From JBBQFC01 sp038321615 (GTDB lineage Bacteria > Bacteroidota > Bacteroidia > Flavobacteriales_D > Cryomorphaceae): 36,910 nucleotides of DNA. The first letter of the stretch is position 1. Every line of letters starts with the position of its first letter. A program made the translations under genes and the position numbers. The notes beneath the pieces were generated by a model. It was given only the letters and a program-made list of their open reading frames with translations. It was not told the DNA's origin and did no database searches. This document shows, piece after piece, positions 25,257 through 33,931 of the stretch. Where the stretch lies: positions 1 through 36,910 of the forward strand of contig JBBQFC010000034.1 of NCBI GenBank assembly GCA_038321615.1, read 5' to 3'.

Positions 25257-25999
25257 GAAACCTGATTATTTATTTGCTGGTAGTTGGCCTATCTGGATGC
25301 CTTTCGCATAAAAAAGTGACGTATTTCAATGATATTTCTGAATCCAGATCGGGCGAATTGGCTATTCCTGAAGCCCCGGAACTTCGCTTCCAGCCCAACG
25401 ATGTGGTAGAAGTAGATGTAACGAGCAATAGCAAGGAGACGAATGAGTTCTTCTACAAGCCTGGTTCGGACGTAGATCAGAGCTATGCGGGCAACACCTA
25501 CCGCGTGTCCAGGACGGGCCATATTTCCCTGCCCCTGGTTGGCGAAGTGGCCATTGGTGGCCTCACTGCAGATGAAGCAAACACGGTAGTCCTGGAAAAA
25601 CTTCTCACCTACATGAAGAATCCTACGGTGGACATACGGCTGGTGAGCTTCCAAATCACTGTTCTCGGCGAGGTAGATAAGCCTGGTGTTTACGACATTC
25701 GAAGGCCGAGTATCACCCTGCTCGAAGCACTTGGCTATGCTGGCGATCTCACCATATTCGGAAAACGAGACAACCTGCTCATAATTCGCGATTATGCTGG
25801 CGAAAAGGCATATTACCGATTGAGCATTCTGGATACCGATTTCATTTCTTCGCCCGGATATTTTCTCCGCAACAATGACGTGGTATATGTGGAGCCATCT
25901 AAAGGCCGCACTTCAGCCGATGATAATGCCTATCGAATATTGCCGCTAATTCTCAGCGCGCTCACTTTCGTGGTGGTGTTTATTACCTTGACACAATGA
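25253..25999 (+). CDS. Polysaccharide biosynthesis/export lipoprotein, Wza-like
   Basis: A 248-aa outer-membrane lipoprotein: the signal MRNLIIYLLVVGLSGC has lipobox LSGC with Cys16. The Poly_export domain (about 40-115; LRFQPNDVVEVDV, YRVSRTGHISLPLVGEVAIG) and a SLBB domain (about 122-200; ITVLGEVDKPGVYDI) form the periplasmic ring of the export channel. The C-terminus ends in a hydrophobic helix (ILPLILSALTFVVVFITL), comparable to the C-terminal outer-membrane helix of Wza, though the periplasmic part is shorter than E. coli Wza. Four-base ATGA overlaps join it to the OmpA-like gene before it and the Wzc-like gene after it. Confidence 0.92.
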   Translation: MRNLIIYLLVVGLSGCLSHKKVTYFNDISESRSGELAIPEAPELRFQPNDVVEVDVTSNSKETNEFFYKPGSDVDQSYAGNTYRVSRTGHISLPLVGEVAIGGLTADEANTVVLEKLLTYMKNPTVDIRLVSFQITVLGEVDKPGVYDIRRPSITLLEALGYAGDLTIFGKRDNLLIIRDYAGEKAYYRLSILDTDFISSPGYFLRNNDVVYVEPSKGRTSADDNAYRILPLILSALTFVVVFITLTQ

Positions 26000-28407
26000 C
26001 CCAAAAAGAATTTCCGAAAGAGGAAGGCAAAAGAGAGCAGAGCGATTTTAATTTTCTCGATTTCTTGCGATCCTATTCTCGATATTGGTGGGTCTTTACC
26101 TTGAGCCTGCTGCTGGCGTTGGCTGTAGCCCGATATTATAATTGGTACGCCACCTCGGTTTTTGCCATTACGGCAAAGCTGATGGTAAAAGATGAGAATG
26201 CCGCTAAGGATCGGCTCCTGCAGCAATTGGAGGTAGAAGGGCCAGCCACCAACATTGAGAATGAAATGGAAATTCTGCGTTCGCACGAGCTTTTAGCGCG
26301 GGTTTTGGGCGAACTCGATTTCGATGTGTCGTATTACCTGTTAGGTCGCATCAAAGTATCGGAAGTATATACCGACTGCCCCTTTTACCTGGATTACGAA
26401 AATCTGAGTTACGCTGTGTATTCGCGAGAATTTTACTTCGACTTAATTGATTCCCTGAAGTTTACGATCCGTTTTGACGAAGGTGGAGCAGAGCGCGAAT
26501 TCGCAGGAACGTATGGCGTGCCTGTGGATCTTGATTTGGGTACCATTACCGTGCAGAAACGTGCAAATTTTCCCGCTGCCGATTTGAATTTAGTAACATA
26601 CGATAAACGCCTTTACAGTGTGCGATTCAATACCTTGGCGGCCAATCAGAACAAATATTTATCGCGATTTACCGTAGGTCTGGTTCGCCCGCAAAGCACT
26701 ATTTTACAAGTTTATCTGGAAGATGAAGTGCCGCAGAAAGGGCTCGCTTTCATGAATAAGCTCGTGGAAGTATACCTTGCCAGCGACGTGGAAGCCAAGA
26801 ATAGTGCGGCCTCCAACACCGCCGACTTTCTCGACGATCAGCTCCAAACAATCACGGCCGATCTGGTAGAAATAGAAACCAATCGAGAGCGCTACAAGGT
26901 TTCCAAAGGCATTATCGACCTTCAATCGGAATCGCAAATGGTGCTCGAAAGCATGAAAGATGCCGATGCCCAGCGGGCCATAAACGACACGCGCGTGAGT
27001 ATGATTAGCCAGCTGGAACAATACATTCAAGAAAATAAAACCCTTCGCGATTTGGCTCCGGCATCGCTCGATATCGACGACCCGCTTTTAATAAAGCTTA
27101 TCAATAAACTCAGCGAATTGCAGAGCGAACGCGAGAAAATATTGAATCGGAGTACCGTAAACGATCCCGGGCTTATTCCGCTGAATGCCGAAATTGACCT
27201 TACGCGAAACTCGCTTTTAGAAAATATTCGCAATATAAAGCGATCCCTGATTCGGCAAGCATCTACCTATCAATCGGCCATAGACGGCTACCGCAAACGT
27301 ATGCAGCGCATACCTACCACCGAGCGCGAACTGCTTGAAATTGAGCGGCAATTTCGTATTCAGGAGAGTCTCTACGTATTTCTACTCGAAAAGCGGGCTG
27401 AGCTTTCTATTTCGCTGGCCGCTGCCGAGAGCACCATCCGTGTGGTAGATCAACCCCGCGTGATTCCAACACCCGTGAGCCCCCTGCCGCAGAAGGCCTA
27501 TTCGCTCGCCATACTCTTCGGATTGCTCATACCCGCACTCGCCATCTTCGTGCGGGAAAAACTCACCGATACCATTGAAGATTTGGGTAGCTTGAAGAAA
27601 TACTGCGACATTCCCCTGCTCGGCGTGGTACGATTTAACAAGGATGGTGGACTGGTGGCTCACAAAAATCCACGAAGCAGTATAGCCGAAGAATTTAGAA
27701 GTATCCGCACCAATTTGAGTTTTTTCCAGAAGGACAGCGAAAGTGGTGTGATTCTGATCACCTCATCGGTTGGTACCGAAGGGAAGACTTTTACTGCCGT
27801 GAATCTGGCTTTAATGCTTGCAGCTTCTGGTAAGAAAACCGTGCTCATTGGTCTCGATTTGAGGAAGCCGCGGATCGTTCAAGATTTTGAGATATCAAAC
27901 GAAGTAGGCTGTAGCAATTATTTGAGTGGGAATGCCAATCTCGATGACATTTTGGTTCCATCGGGCGTGCAGGAAGATCTGACAATTATTCCTTCTGGCC
28001 CTATTCCTCCCAATCCATCCGAATTGATTCTTTCCGACCGGATGAAGGAATTGCTTTCCGAATTGCGTGCCCGTTTCGACCGTGTAATTATCGATACCCC
28101 ACCCATTGGTTTGGTATCCGACGGACTCATCTTGATGGATCAGGTGGATACGACGCTCTTCGTAGTGCGCGAAGGTGTTACCCGAAAAGGATATCTCACT
28201 CAAGCCAATCAGCTTTATGCCAACCAACAATTGACCAATGCCGGCTTGATCTACAACGCCGTAAAAAGACAAAACGCCCAAGGCGCATATCGCTATGGCG
28301 GTGGTTACGGTTATGGCTACGTGTACGGTGGCGAGTATGGCAGGTACTTCGACGATGAGTCGAAATCTCGAAGCAGTTGGTTTTCGAAAGGCCGCGGAAA
28401 AGCCTAA
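25996..28407 (+). CDS. Polysaccharide co-polymerase/tyrosine autokinase, Wzc-like
   Basis: An 803-aa inner-membrane protein with the Wzc layout: a cytoplasmic N-terminus, TM1 (YWWVFTLSLLLALAVARYY, about 31-49), a large periplasmic coiled region, and TM2 (about 501-519) after a Pro-rich stretch. The C-terminal BY-kinase has Walker A VGTEGKTF (Lys597), Walker A' LIGLDLRKPR and Walker B VIIDTPPIGLVSDG. Its tail (YRYGGGYGYGYVYGGEYGRY) carries eight tyrosines for autophosphorylation. It controls chain length together with the Wza-like channel through cycles of phosphorylation. No separate phosphatase (Wzb) gene is nearby. It is coupled to wza by ATGA and followed 6 nt later by the flippase gene. 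Confidence 0.94.
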   Translation: MTQKEFPKEEGKREQSDFNFLDFLRSYSRYWWVFTLSLLLALAVARYYNWYATSVFAITAKLMVKDENAAKDRLLQQLEVEGPATNIENEMEILRSHELLARVLGELDFDVSYYLLGRIKVSEVYTDCPFYLDYENLSYAVYSREFYFDLIDSLKFTIRFDEGGAEREFAGTYGVPVDLDLGTITVQKRANFPAADLNLVTYDKRLYSVRFNTLAANQNKYLSRFTVGLVRPQSTILQVYLEDEVPQKGLAFMNKLVEVYLASDVEAKNSAASNTADFLDDQLQTITADLVEIETNRERYKVSKGIIDLQSESQMVLESMKDADAQRAINDTRVSMISQLEQYIQENKTLRDLAPASLDIDDPLLIKLINKLSELQSEREKILNRSTVNDPGLIPLNAEIDLTRNSLLENIRNIKRSLIRQASTYQSAIDGYRKRMQRIPTTERELLEIERQFRIQESLYVFLLEKRAELSISLAAAESTIRVVDQPRVIPTPVSPLPQKAYSLAILFGLLIPALAIFVREKLTDTIEDLGSLKKYCDIPLLGVVRFNKDGGLVAHKNPRSSIAEEFRSIRTNLSFFQKDSESGVILITSSVGTEGKTFTAVNLALMLAASGKKTVLIGLDLRKPRIVQDFEISNEVGCSNYLSGNANLDDILVPSGVQEDLTIIPSGPIPPNPSELILSDRMKELLSELRARFDRVIIDTPPIGLVSDGLILMDQVDTTLFVVREGVTRKGYLTQANQLYANQQLTNAGLIYNAVKRQNAQGAYRYGGGYGYGYVYGGEYGRYFDDESKSRSSWFSKGRGKA

Positions 28408-28413
28408 GGCCGT

Positions 28414-29769
28414 ATGAAGCCGTGGAAAAATTTCGACTTTTTCGCGGAAGGTCGCAGCGCGCGAATACTTCGGCATATAGCCTACTCTGCAGGCTTGAAG
28501 TTGGTAAATGCCATCATTAGCTTCTTGGTAATACCGCTCTATCTCAGTTATTTGGGTCATACTTCTTTCGGGATTTGGCTTACCGTGAGCGCGGTAATTC
28601 AATGGTTTAACTTCTTTGATTTAGGCCTCGGCAATGGCCTGCGCAATAGATTTGCTGAAGCACGTGCAGCTGGAAATAATTCGCTGGCACAAGTGTATGT
28701 TAGTACTTCGTACGCTCTGATTTCCGGCATTGCGGTGCTGCTCTTGCTGGCTTTCTTAGTAGCCGATCAATGGGTAGCTTGGTCTGTAATATTTGCTGCT
28801 CCTGCCGAAATCGCCGCCGAAGTAGATCAAATGGTGCTCGTTTTGGCGCTGTTATTCTGTCCACAATTTACAGTGCAGCTTATTAAAATGGTGGTGACCG
28901 GCGACCAACGCCCCGCTCTTGCAAACGGCATGAATACCGCTGTGAACGTATTGCAGCTCGCGGCTATTTACGCTCTCTATCTTTATTCATCGCCGTCGTT
29001 GGTATTGCTGGCGGCAGTTTTGGGTGGGATCAATTTGCTGGTGCCAATAGTGGCGAGCCTGTGGCTCTATGCCGGAAGATACGCAGATTTCCGACCCCGA
29101 TGGTCGATGATCGAACTGAAATATGGACGCGATTTATTGATGCTCGGAAGCGTTTTCTTCGTTTTGCAGGCTGCAGCCGTAGTGGTGTTTATGACCGATA
29201 ATCTTATCATCACCCATCTCTTAGGTCCCGAAGAAGTGCCGGCATACAATATTTCCTTTCGCTATTTCAACTTGATTGCCGTGTTTTTTGGCCTTGTCAC
29301 TACTCCGTTTTGGTCTGCTATTACCGATGCTTGGTACCGCAACGACTTTCTATGGATTTCGCGCATGCTGCGGAGGCTTTTTGCTGTTTGGGTGGGTAGC
29401 GCACTGCTCTGCGCTGTAATGCTGGTAGTGGCGCCATGGGTTTACAGCTTTTGGCTCGGCGCAAACCAACCGGTGATTTCGCAGGGCTTAAATGCCGCCA
29501 TGGCCGCTTGGATTATTCTGAGCACAGGCATGAGTATTTTCGGCACTTTTCTGAGCGGCGTTGGCAAGCTACGACTTTCGTTTTACCACGCTATTTTCGT
29601 GATGATTGTCAACATTCCTCTTTCCATCTATTTTGCCAAAACCTTGGGCTGGGGCAGCGCCGGGGTAATTCTGGCCAGTGCGGCGGGGCTATTCTTTCGG
29701 GTGTTTTTTCAGCCATTGCAAACGCTGCGTTTACTGCGAGGCGCGGCGAAGGGAATTTGGAATCGCTAG
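28414..29769 (+). CDS. Oligosaccharide flippase family protein (Wzx-like)
   Basis: A 451-aa polytopic membrane protein with about 12 predicted hydrophobic helices and the N-terminal LKLVNAIISFLVIPLYLSYLG plus FGIWLTVSAVIQWFNFFDLGLGNGLRNRFAEA, typical of MATE/PST-type polysaccharide flippases. It should move the undecaprenyl-linked repeat unit from the cytoplasmic to the periplasmic face of the inner membrane. It follows the Wzc-like gene by 6 nt and is the last gene of this forward run; the sulfotransferase-like gene converges on it with a 4-nt overlap. Substrate specificity cannot be read from the sequence. Confidence 0.9.
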   Translation: MKPWKNFDFFAEGRSARILRHIAYSAGLKLVNAIISFLVIPLYLSYLGHTSFGIWLTVSAVIQWFNFFDLGLGNGLRNRFAEARAAGNNSLAQVYVSTSYALISGIAVLLLLAFLVADQWVAWSVIFAAPAEIAAEVDQMVLVLALLFCPQFTVQLIKMVVTGDQRPALANGMNTAVNVLQLAAIYALYLYSSPSLVLLAAVLGGINLLVPIVASLWLYAGRYADFRPRWSMIELKYGRDLLMLGSVFFVLQAAAVVVFMTDNLIITHLLGPEEVPAYNISFRYFNLIAVFFGLVTTPFWSAITDAWYRNDFLWISRMLRRLFAVWVGSALLCAVMLVVAPWVYSFWLGANQPVISQGLNAAMAAWIILSTGMSIFGTFLSGVGKLRLSFYHAIFVMIVNIPLSIYFAKTLGWGSAGVILASAAGLFFRVFFQPLQTLRLLRGAAKGIWNR

Positions 29770-30671
29770 GGTTTCAGATAAAACCGGTCGAAATTGGCAC
29801 TTATACCTGCGCCCAATTTTGAAGCCAGTTGCTGATTGCTTTCGCGAAAATGATCGGCGATTCTTTGCTTTAACTCGTTGCTAAATTCAAAACGCGCTCC
29901 TCCCGGCCAGCGGTGCTCTATTTGTTGCACCACTTTTCGGAATAAGCTTTCGCCAAACTTCGACTTTTCTGCAAAGGATTTAAAGCGGTTTAGACGCTGA
30001 AGCGCCCGAATTTGCGACGCTCCCAAACTCGCATTGTTTCCGCTTGAAGCAGTGCGGCTTGCGGAAACTTCGATATCTAGATCGCGTTTGAAATCTGCCA
30101 AAAAAGAGTCCGTGTCGGCGACAAAATCTTCAAACAAATAAACGCGCACGTTATCAAAATGTGAGCGGTAAAGCGAAATCAAGGCTTGATAATCCCAGCT
30201 TCCCGCCCACTCGTATGCGGAATCGGCAGCAGGTGGGCTTGAGCCGAATTGGAGATACTGCTCCGGCTTGGCTCGCATACCCGCGTAGGTATCGATCGCG
30301 TAAAGCGATTGCAGTAAATCGACCTGATTGCGAAGAAAAAGGACTATTTCACTCTCCGGCCAGTGTTGCTTCAGCCGGCTTGCCACCGCAGCGCGATTGG
30401 CAGAAGCCTGCAAATGCGATCGTCCGCAAAACAACTCGTTGGAGAGTAGCATACTTTGGTCTCCTTGTTCCGATTTCCACGCCTGGATAAGCGTGGGATC
30501 ATAAGCAGAAGCATCGGCATAAAGCAAATGCCCAAACGATGGGTGATACTCCGTAATCGCTGGTCCGAAGGCTTTGAAACCTGCAATCTGCGGGAAAATG
30601 TGGCGCTGAAAAAAAGTGCTCGCCGCACGCGGTAAGCCGATGTGGATAATGGTGCGCTGTCGATTTTTCAA
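29766..30671 (-). CDS. Sulfotransferase-like protein
   Basis: A 301-aa cytosolic protein. TIIHIGLPRAASTFFQ (residues 7-22) matches the 5'-phosphosulfate-binding loop of PAPS-dependent sulfotransferases (G-x-P-R-(S/A)-x-(S/T)-T). IVLFLRNQVDLLQSLY (Arg114, Ser122) matches the 3'-phosphate-binding element. Expected reaction: transfer of sulfate from PAPS to a sugar hydroxyl, giving a sulfated polysaccharide; the acceptor is unknown. It lies on the opposite strand between the flippase and glycosyltransferase genes. The start is TTG at 30671, supported by GGAAGGA 5 nt upstream; the nearby ATG is out of frame and soon stops. No PAPS-synthesis genes are in the window. Confidence 0.75.
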   Translation of the reverse strand: MKNRQRTIIHIGLPRAASTFFQRHIFPQIAGFKAFGPAITEYHPSFGHLLYADASAYDPTLIQAWKSEQGDQSMLLSNELFCGRSHLQASANRAAVASRLKQHWPESEIVLFLRNQVDLLQSLYAIDTYAGMRAKPEQYLQFGSSPPAADSAYEWAGSWDYQALISLYRSHFDNVRVYLFEDFVADTDSFLADFKRDLDIEVSASRTASSGNNASLGASQIRALQRLNRFKSFAEKSKFGESLFRKVVQQIEHRWPGGARFEFSNELKQRIADHFRESNQQLASKLGAGISANFDRFYLKP

Positions 30672-30676
30672 GGCTG

Positions 30677-30683
30677 TCCTTCC
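30677..30683 (-). promoter_or_regulatory. Shine-Dalgarno site deciding the TTG start of the sulfotransferase gene
   Basis: GGAAGGA on the minus strand, 5 nt before TTG at 30671. Strong SD sites are rare in this window, so it singles out the TTG as the start. Confidence 0.6.
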
Positions 30684-30694
30684 ATTTTAGCTTC

Positions 30695-30702
30695 TATCTT
30701 TG
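30695..30702 (+). promoter_or_regulatory. -7 box for the glycosyltransferase run
   Basis: TATCTTTG is an exact TANNTTTG match ending only 5 nt before the ATG at 30708. If active, the transcript would start at or within a few bases of the start codon. TTTC at 30666-30669 is a poor -33 candidate. Confidence 0.45.
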
Positions 30703-30707
30703 AATCC

Positions 30708-31424
30708 ATGGTCTGCGAGCGCATTTGTTTAACAGGCACTATAATCCCCAATACGATTATGGTGCAGCGCAGCGACATTAATTTGCGACTTCAAGACTAC
30801 AAAAGAACAATTGAATTTTACCTGGCGGCAGTCGATTTACCCCTATTTTTTCTTGAGAACTCTGATTTCGATCTCGAATCAGATCCTGACTTTAAAGCCT
30901 ATTCCGATACCAATCGCTTTTTCATACAGCGTTACCAGCCCCATGTCGATGCGACCAAAGGCAAAGGTTTTCAGGAATTTTATATGCTCGATCAATTCTT
31001 TGCAGCCCCGTCGGAATACCGACTTACCGCCAAAGTGAGTGGCCGGTACATTGTTCGGAATATTGCCAAGCTATTAAAGCATTCCGATCAGGGCATCCAA
31101 ATTGATCTGCACCGCAAACCCGGGGTTGCCATTACCGGCTTCTTCGTGGTAAGCGACGACTTTTACCGAAACCACATAAGCGGCCTCTACCGAAATGCCG
31201 ACGATGACGCCCACCGTTATATCGAGCACGTTTTATTCGATGCGCTCCGCCAACCCGAACTCAAATCGCAGGTTGCCTTATTGCCTTACAATCCACGTTA
31301 CGAAGGTATCTCCGGCAGCCATGGTGCATCGATGCGGCGCAATCCATACAAAATGTGGATTCGCGAAGCCGAGCGAAAGCTGTCGCGTGCCGCGGGTATC
31401 CACCAATTCTTAGTGGAGTATTGA
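30708..31424 (+). CDS. Glycosyltransferase-like protein of unknown family in the polysaccharide locus
   Basis: A 238-aa cytosolic protein. The N-terminus reads ERICLTGTIIPNT, a likely first beta strand, then RLQDYKRTIEFYL, then LPLFFLENSDFDLE, a pattern I associate with uncharacterised GT-A-like proteins in LPS or capsule clusters. Further motifs are GKGFQEFYMLDQFF near 106 and LTAKVSGRYIVRNIAKLL near 130. No confident DxD or other catalytic signature is visible, so glycosyl transfer is a guess supported by location. The frame is open from 30642, but that part overlaps the divergent sulfotransferase start; an ATG at 30759 would remove the first strand. Its TGA overlaps the next ATG by one base. 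Confidence 0.65.
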   Translation: MVCERICLTGTIIPNTIMVQRSDINLRLQDYKRTIEFYLAAVDLPLFFLENSDFDLESDPDFKAYSDTNRFFIQRYQPHVDATKGKGFQEFYMLDQFFAAPSEYRLTAKVSGRYIVRNIAKLLKHSDQGIQIDLHRKPGVAITGFFVVSDDFYRNHISGLYRNADDDAHRYIEHVLFDALRQPELKSQVALLPYNPRYEGISGSHGASMRRNPYKMWIREAERKLSRAAGIHQFLVEY

Positions 31425-32563
31425 TGCATTGGGTTACCTACTTTCCGAAAATTGCGAATGTCCATCTCACCAAGGATTTGGGTCTGATACCGCTCTACAT
31501 GCAGCGTATCGGCGGCTATCGTAGTTCCCTGGTGGCCCGCTTCCCGCACGAAAATTATCCGGCTCTCGAAGGAGAAGCCGAAGCACTCCACACGCATGAA
31601 CTCACCGATGCGGGCAATATTGGTTTTCTCGACAAATCTTTCTTGCGGTACCTCCGAGAAAATGCTTCGAAAATTGATGTGCTCAATTTATTTCAGCTCA
31701 GTCGCGACAATATTTTTTACGGCTTAGCCTATAAATACTTCAACCCATCGGGTAAGCTCTATCTTAAGCTAGATGCTTACAACCAGCATTTACAAGAACG
31801 AAAAGCCCATGCGCGCTCCAGGTTTAAGCGTAAGATATTGCAAACCGCTGAGAATCGTTTTTTCCAAAAGCTCGACTTGGTTTCAGTCGAAAATTCAAAA
31901 GGTTATGCTTTGGCTTTAGATGCCTATCCGCAATGGAAGGGGAAGCTGATTTACCTGCCCAATGGCTGCAACGATTACTATTTGAAACAACATTTCCAGC
32001 CTCCTTTCGCCAAGGAGAATATTGTGCTTTCCGTAGGGCAGCCGGGCAGTGCAGTGAAGAATTATGACTTGTTTTTACATGCGCTTGAGCATCTCAAAAC
32101 TCCAGCCAACTGGCGATTCCGGATTGTGGGTCCTATTTCCGATGATTTTAAAGCACGTTGGGAAGAATCCAGGCAGAAGCAACCAAAATGGGCTGCTCGT
32201 GTGGAATTTACCGGGCAGATCACCGACCGCCTTTCGCTCTATGAAGAATTTGCCCGAGCGAAGGTGTTTTTCCTCCCCTCCCACTTCGAATCCTTTGGTC
32301 TCGTTTACACCGAAGCGCTCTATTTTGGCTGCGTATTGGTAGGCCATAAGGCCATGTCGGCCTATGACGATCTCTCCCTTTCCGGAAAATACGGTACCTA
32401 CTTTAAGAGCAATCAGCCCGAATCATTTGCCCGCGCCATAGAAGCAGCCATTGAATTATCGGAAGTAGAAGGCATAGAAGCGGAGATACGAGCCCACTCC
32501 GAAGCGGGTTTTTACTACAGTAAAATTGCAGAAACCTTAAAATCGGCTTTGGATGAACGCTGA
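31424..32563 (+). CDS. Glycosyltransferase, GT4-like (GT-B fold)
   Basis: A 379-aa cytosolic or membrane-associated enzyme with two Rossmann-like halves. The C-terminal donor-binding half begins NIVLSVGQPGSAVKNYDLFL (about 206-225) and has FLPSHFESFGLVYTEALYFG near 282-301, the E-x7-E motif of GT4 retaining enzymes, here as E-SFGLVYT-E. The sugar donor is not predictable. The true start is ATG at 31424, which overlaps the previous stop (TGATG); the frame extends to 31355, but that section belongs to the upstream gene. Its 3' end overlaps the GT2 gene by 11 nt. Confidence 0.88.
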   Translation: MHWVTYFPKIANVHLTKDLGLIPLYMQRIGGYRSSLVARFPHENYPALEGEAEALHTHELTDAGNIGFLDKSFLRYLRENASKIDVLNLFQLSRDNIFYGLAYKYFNPSGKLYLKLDAYNQHLQERKAHARSRFKRKILQTAENRFFQKLDLVSVENSKGYALALDAYPQWKGKLIYLPNGCNDYYLKQHFQPPFAKENIVLSVGQPGSAVKNYDLFLHALEHLKTPANWRFRIVGPISDDFKARWEESRQKQPKWAARVEFTGQITDRLSLYEEFARAKVFFLPSHFESFGLVYTEALYFGCVLVGHKAMSAYDDLSLSGKYGTYFKSNQPESFARAIEAAIELSEVEGIEAEIRAHSEAGFYYSKIAETLKSALDER

Positions 32564-33374
32564 ATCCAAACCGCTTTTCTCTATAATTACCGCGGCGTAT
32601 AATTCGGCTTCGACCATTGATAGCACCATTGCTTCGTTGCAGAATCAAACCTTCAGAGATTTTGAATGGATCGTGATAGATGGAGGAAGCTCAGATGCTA
32701 CGGTGGCTAAAGTGCGAAGCGTTGATGATTTATGCGTGGTGGTGCATTCTGGCCCCGACGAAGGAATTTACGACGCAATGAACCAAGGAATTAAGCTCGC
32801 AAGAGGTCGCTATTTCGGATTTTTAAACAGCGACGACTCCTACCTTCCGGAAACATTAGCCGCTGTGGCGAAAATATTGCAAACTAGAAATTTGCCGGAG
32901 CCGCCGATAATCTACGCCGATATGCACACGGTGCGGCAAGCAGGTTCGGAAACCTTCGAACGTCGGGAATACGCCCGGCTCGATCAGTTGGAAGCTGGGA
33001 TGTACATTTTTCATCCAGCTATTTGGATTCCGCGCGTTTATTTCGAAACCCTTGGCAATTACGATCTGCGCTTTAAACTAGCCGCCGATTACCATTGGGT
33101 ATTGCGTGCAAAAATGGTTGGGAAACCTTTTCATTACCTTCCGGAAAGCTTGGCGCGCTTTAGCGTAGGCGGCAAGAGTAGCCAAAGCTGCGAGTCGTAT
33201 CGGGAAGCTGCCGAAATACAAGCAGAGTTGGGAAGTGAGCATTCGGCGGCAACCTCAGTGCTTTACGCCGTATGCCGGCGGAAAGCGCCCCTTCGGAAAT
33301 TAAAGGCTTTTCTTGCGCAATTGCCTGTGCTGAACCATATTCACCGCAGCATTCTAAAACGCAAATGGTCGTGA
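32553..33374 (+). CDS. Glycosyltransferase family 2 (GT-A fold)
   Basis: A 273-aa inverting glycosyltransferase of the colanic-acid WcaE-like type. The classic N-terminus is PLFSIITAAYNSASTIDSTI (7-26), then QTFRDFEWIVIDGGSSDAT, then EGIYDAMNQGIKLARGRYFG, and the metal-binding FLNSDDSY near 89-96. It transfers a nucleotide-activated sugar to the growing repeat unit at the cytoplasmic face of the inner membrane; the sugar is unknown. It overlaps the preceding GT4 gene by 11 nt and the following acyltransferase gene by 10 nt, so the block is one operon. Confidence 0.93.
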   Translation: MNAESKPLFSIITAAYNSASTIDSTIASLQNQTFRDFEWIVIDGGSSDATVAKVRSVDDLCVVVHSGPDEGIYDAMNQGIKLARGRYFGFLNSDDSYLPETLAAVAKILQTRNLPEPPIIYADMHTVRQAGSETFERREYARLDQLEAGMYIFHPAIWIPRVYFETLGNYDLRFKLAADYHWVLRAKMVGKPFHYLPESLARFSVGGKSSQSCESYREAAEIQAELGSEHSAATSVLYAVCRRKAPLRKLKAFLAQLPVLNHIHRSILKRKWS

Positions 33375-33931
33375 CCAAACTTTTTCAATACGCCTTGGCA
33401 ATTCGATACCGCTTTATTGGGTTTTGGCTGCGTATCTACTTGCTGCTTTTGGGCTGCAAGGCAGGAGCTGGTTTGAAGGCGCTGAGTTTTCCCACCTTTC
33501 GGGAAATCCCCAGGCGCAATATCCGCCTGGGAAGAAATGTAGTTTTCGGTCGCGGAGTTGTGATCGAAATGGTAGAAACTGGCACCCTCCTTATTGGTGA
33601 CAATTGCACCATCGGCGATTACAACCGCATTTCGTCGCCCAATCGTATTGAATTGGGCAACTGGGTATCGCTCGCCGAGCAAGTAAGCATTCGCGGAAGC
33701 TTTCATCATACCGATCGAAATCAGATTTTGGTGAAGCAAACCAGCGAATCGCGTCCGATTACCTTTGGCAATGACGTGGGAGTGGGCGCTTTCACCATTT
33801 TTTTAATGGGTGTATCTGTTCCCGATGGGGTGGTAATCGGTGCTCAATCGCTGGTAAAAAAATCGGACAAGCTCCATGCCTATGGTATCTTTGCCGGCTC
33901 GCCACTTAAACATATCCGCGACCGCGAATGA
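33365..33931 (+). CDS. Left-handed beta-helix (hexapeptide) acyltransferase
   Basis: The 188-aa protein starts at MVVTKLFQYALAIRYRFIG (ATG 33365); a longer frame from 33272 lies inside the GT2 gene. An N-terminal hydrophobic/amphipathic stretch (IGFWLRIYLLLLG) precedes hexapeptide repeats typical of the LbH fold: IRLGRNVVFGRGVVIEM, LLIGDNCTIGDYNRIS, IELGNWVSLAEQVSIRG, ITFGNDVGVGAFTIFLMG, VSVPDGVVIGAQSLV. FHHTDRN carries the likely catalytic His. Family members usually acetylate sugars with acetyl-CoA, so O-acetylation of the polysaccharide is likely. It overlaps the next gene by 4 nt (ATGA). Confidence 0.88.
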   Translation: MVVTKLFQYALAIRYRFIGFWLRIYLLLLGCKAGAGLKALSFPTFREIPRRNIRLGRNVVFGRGVVIEMVETGTLLIGDNCTIGDYNRISSPNRIELGNWVSLAEQVSIRGSFHHTDRNQILVKQTSESRPITFGNDVGVGAFTIFLMGVSVPDGVVIGAQSLVKKSDKLHAYGIFAGSPLKHIRDRE

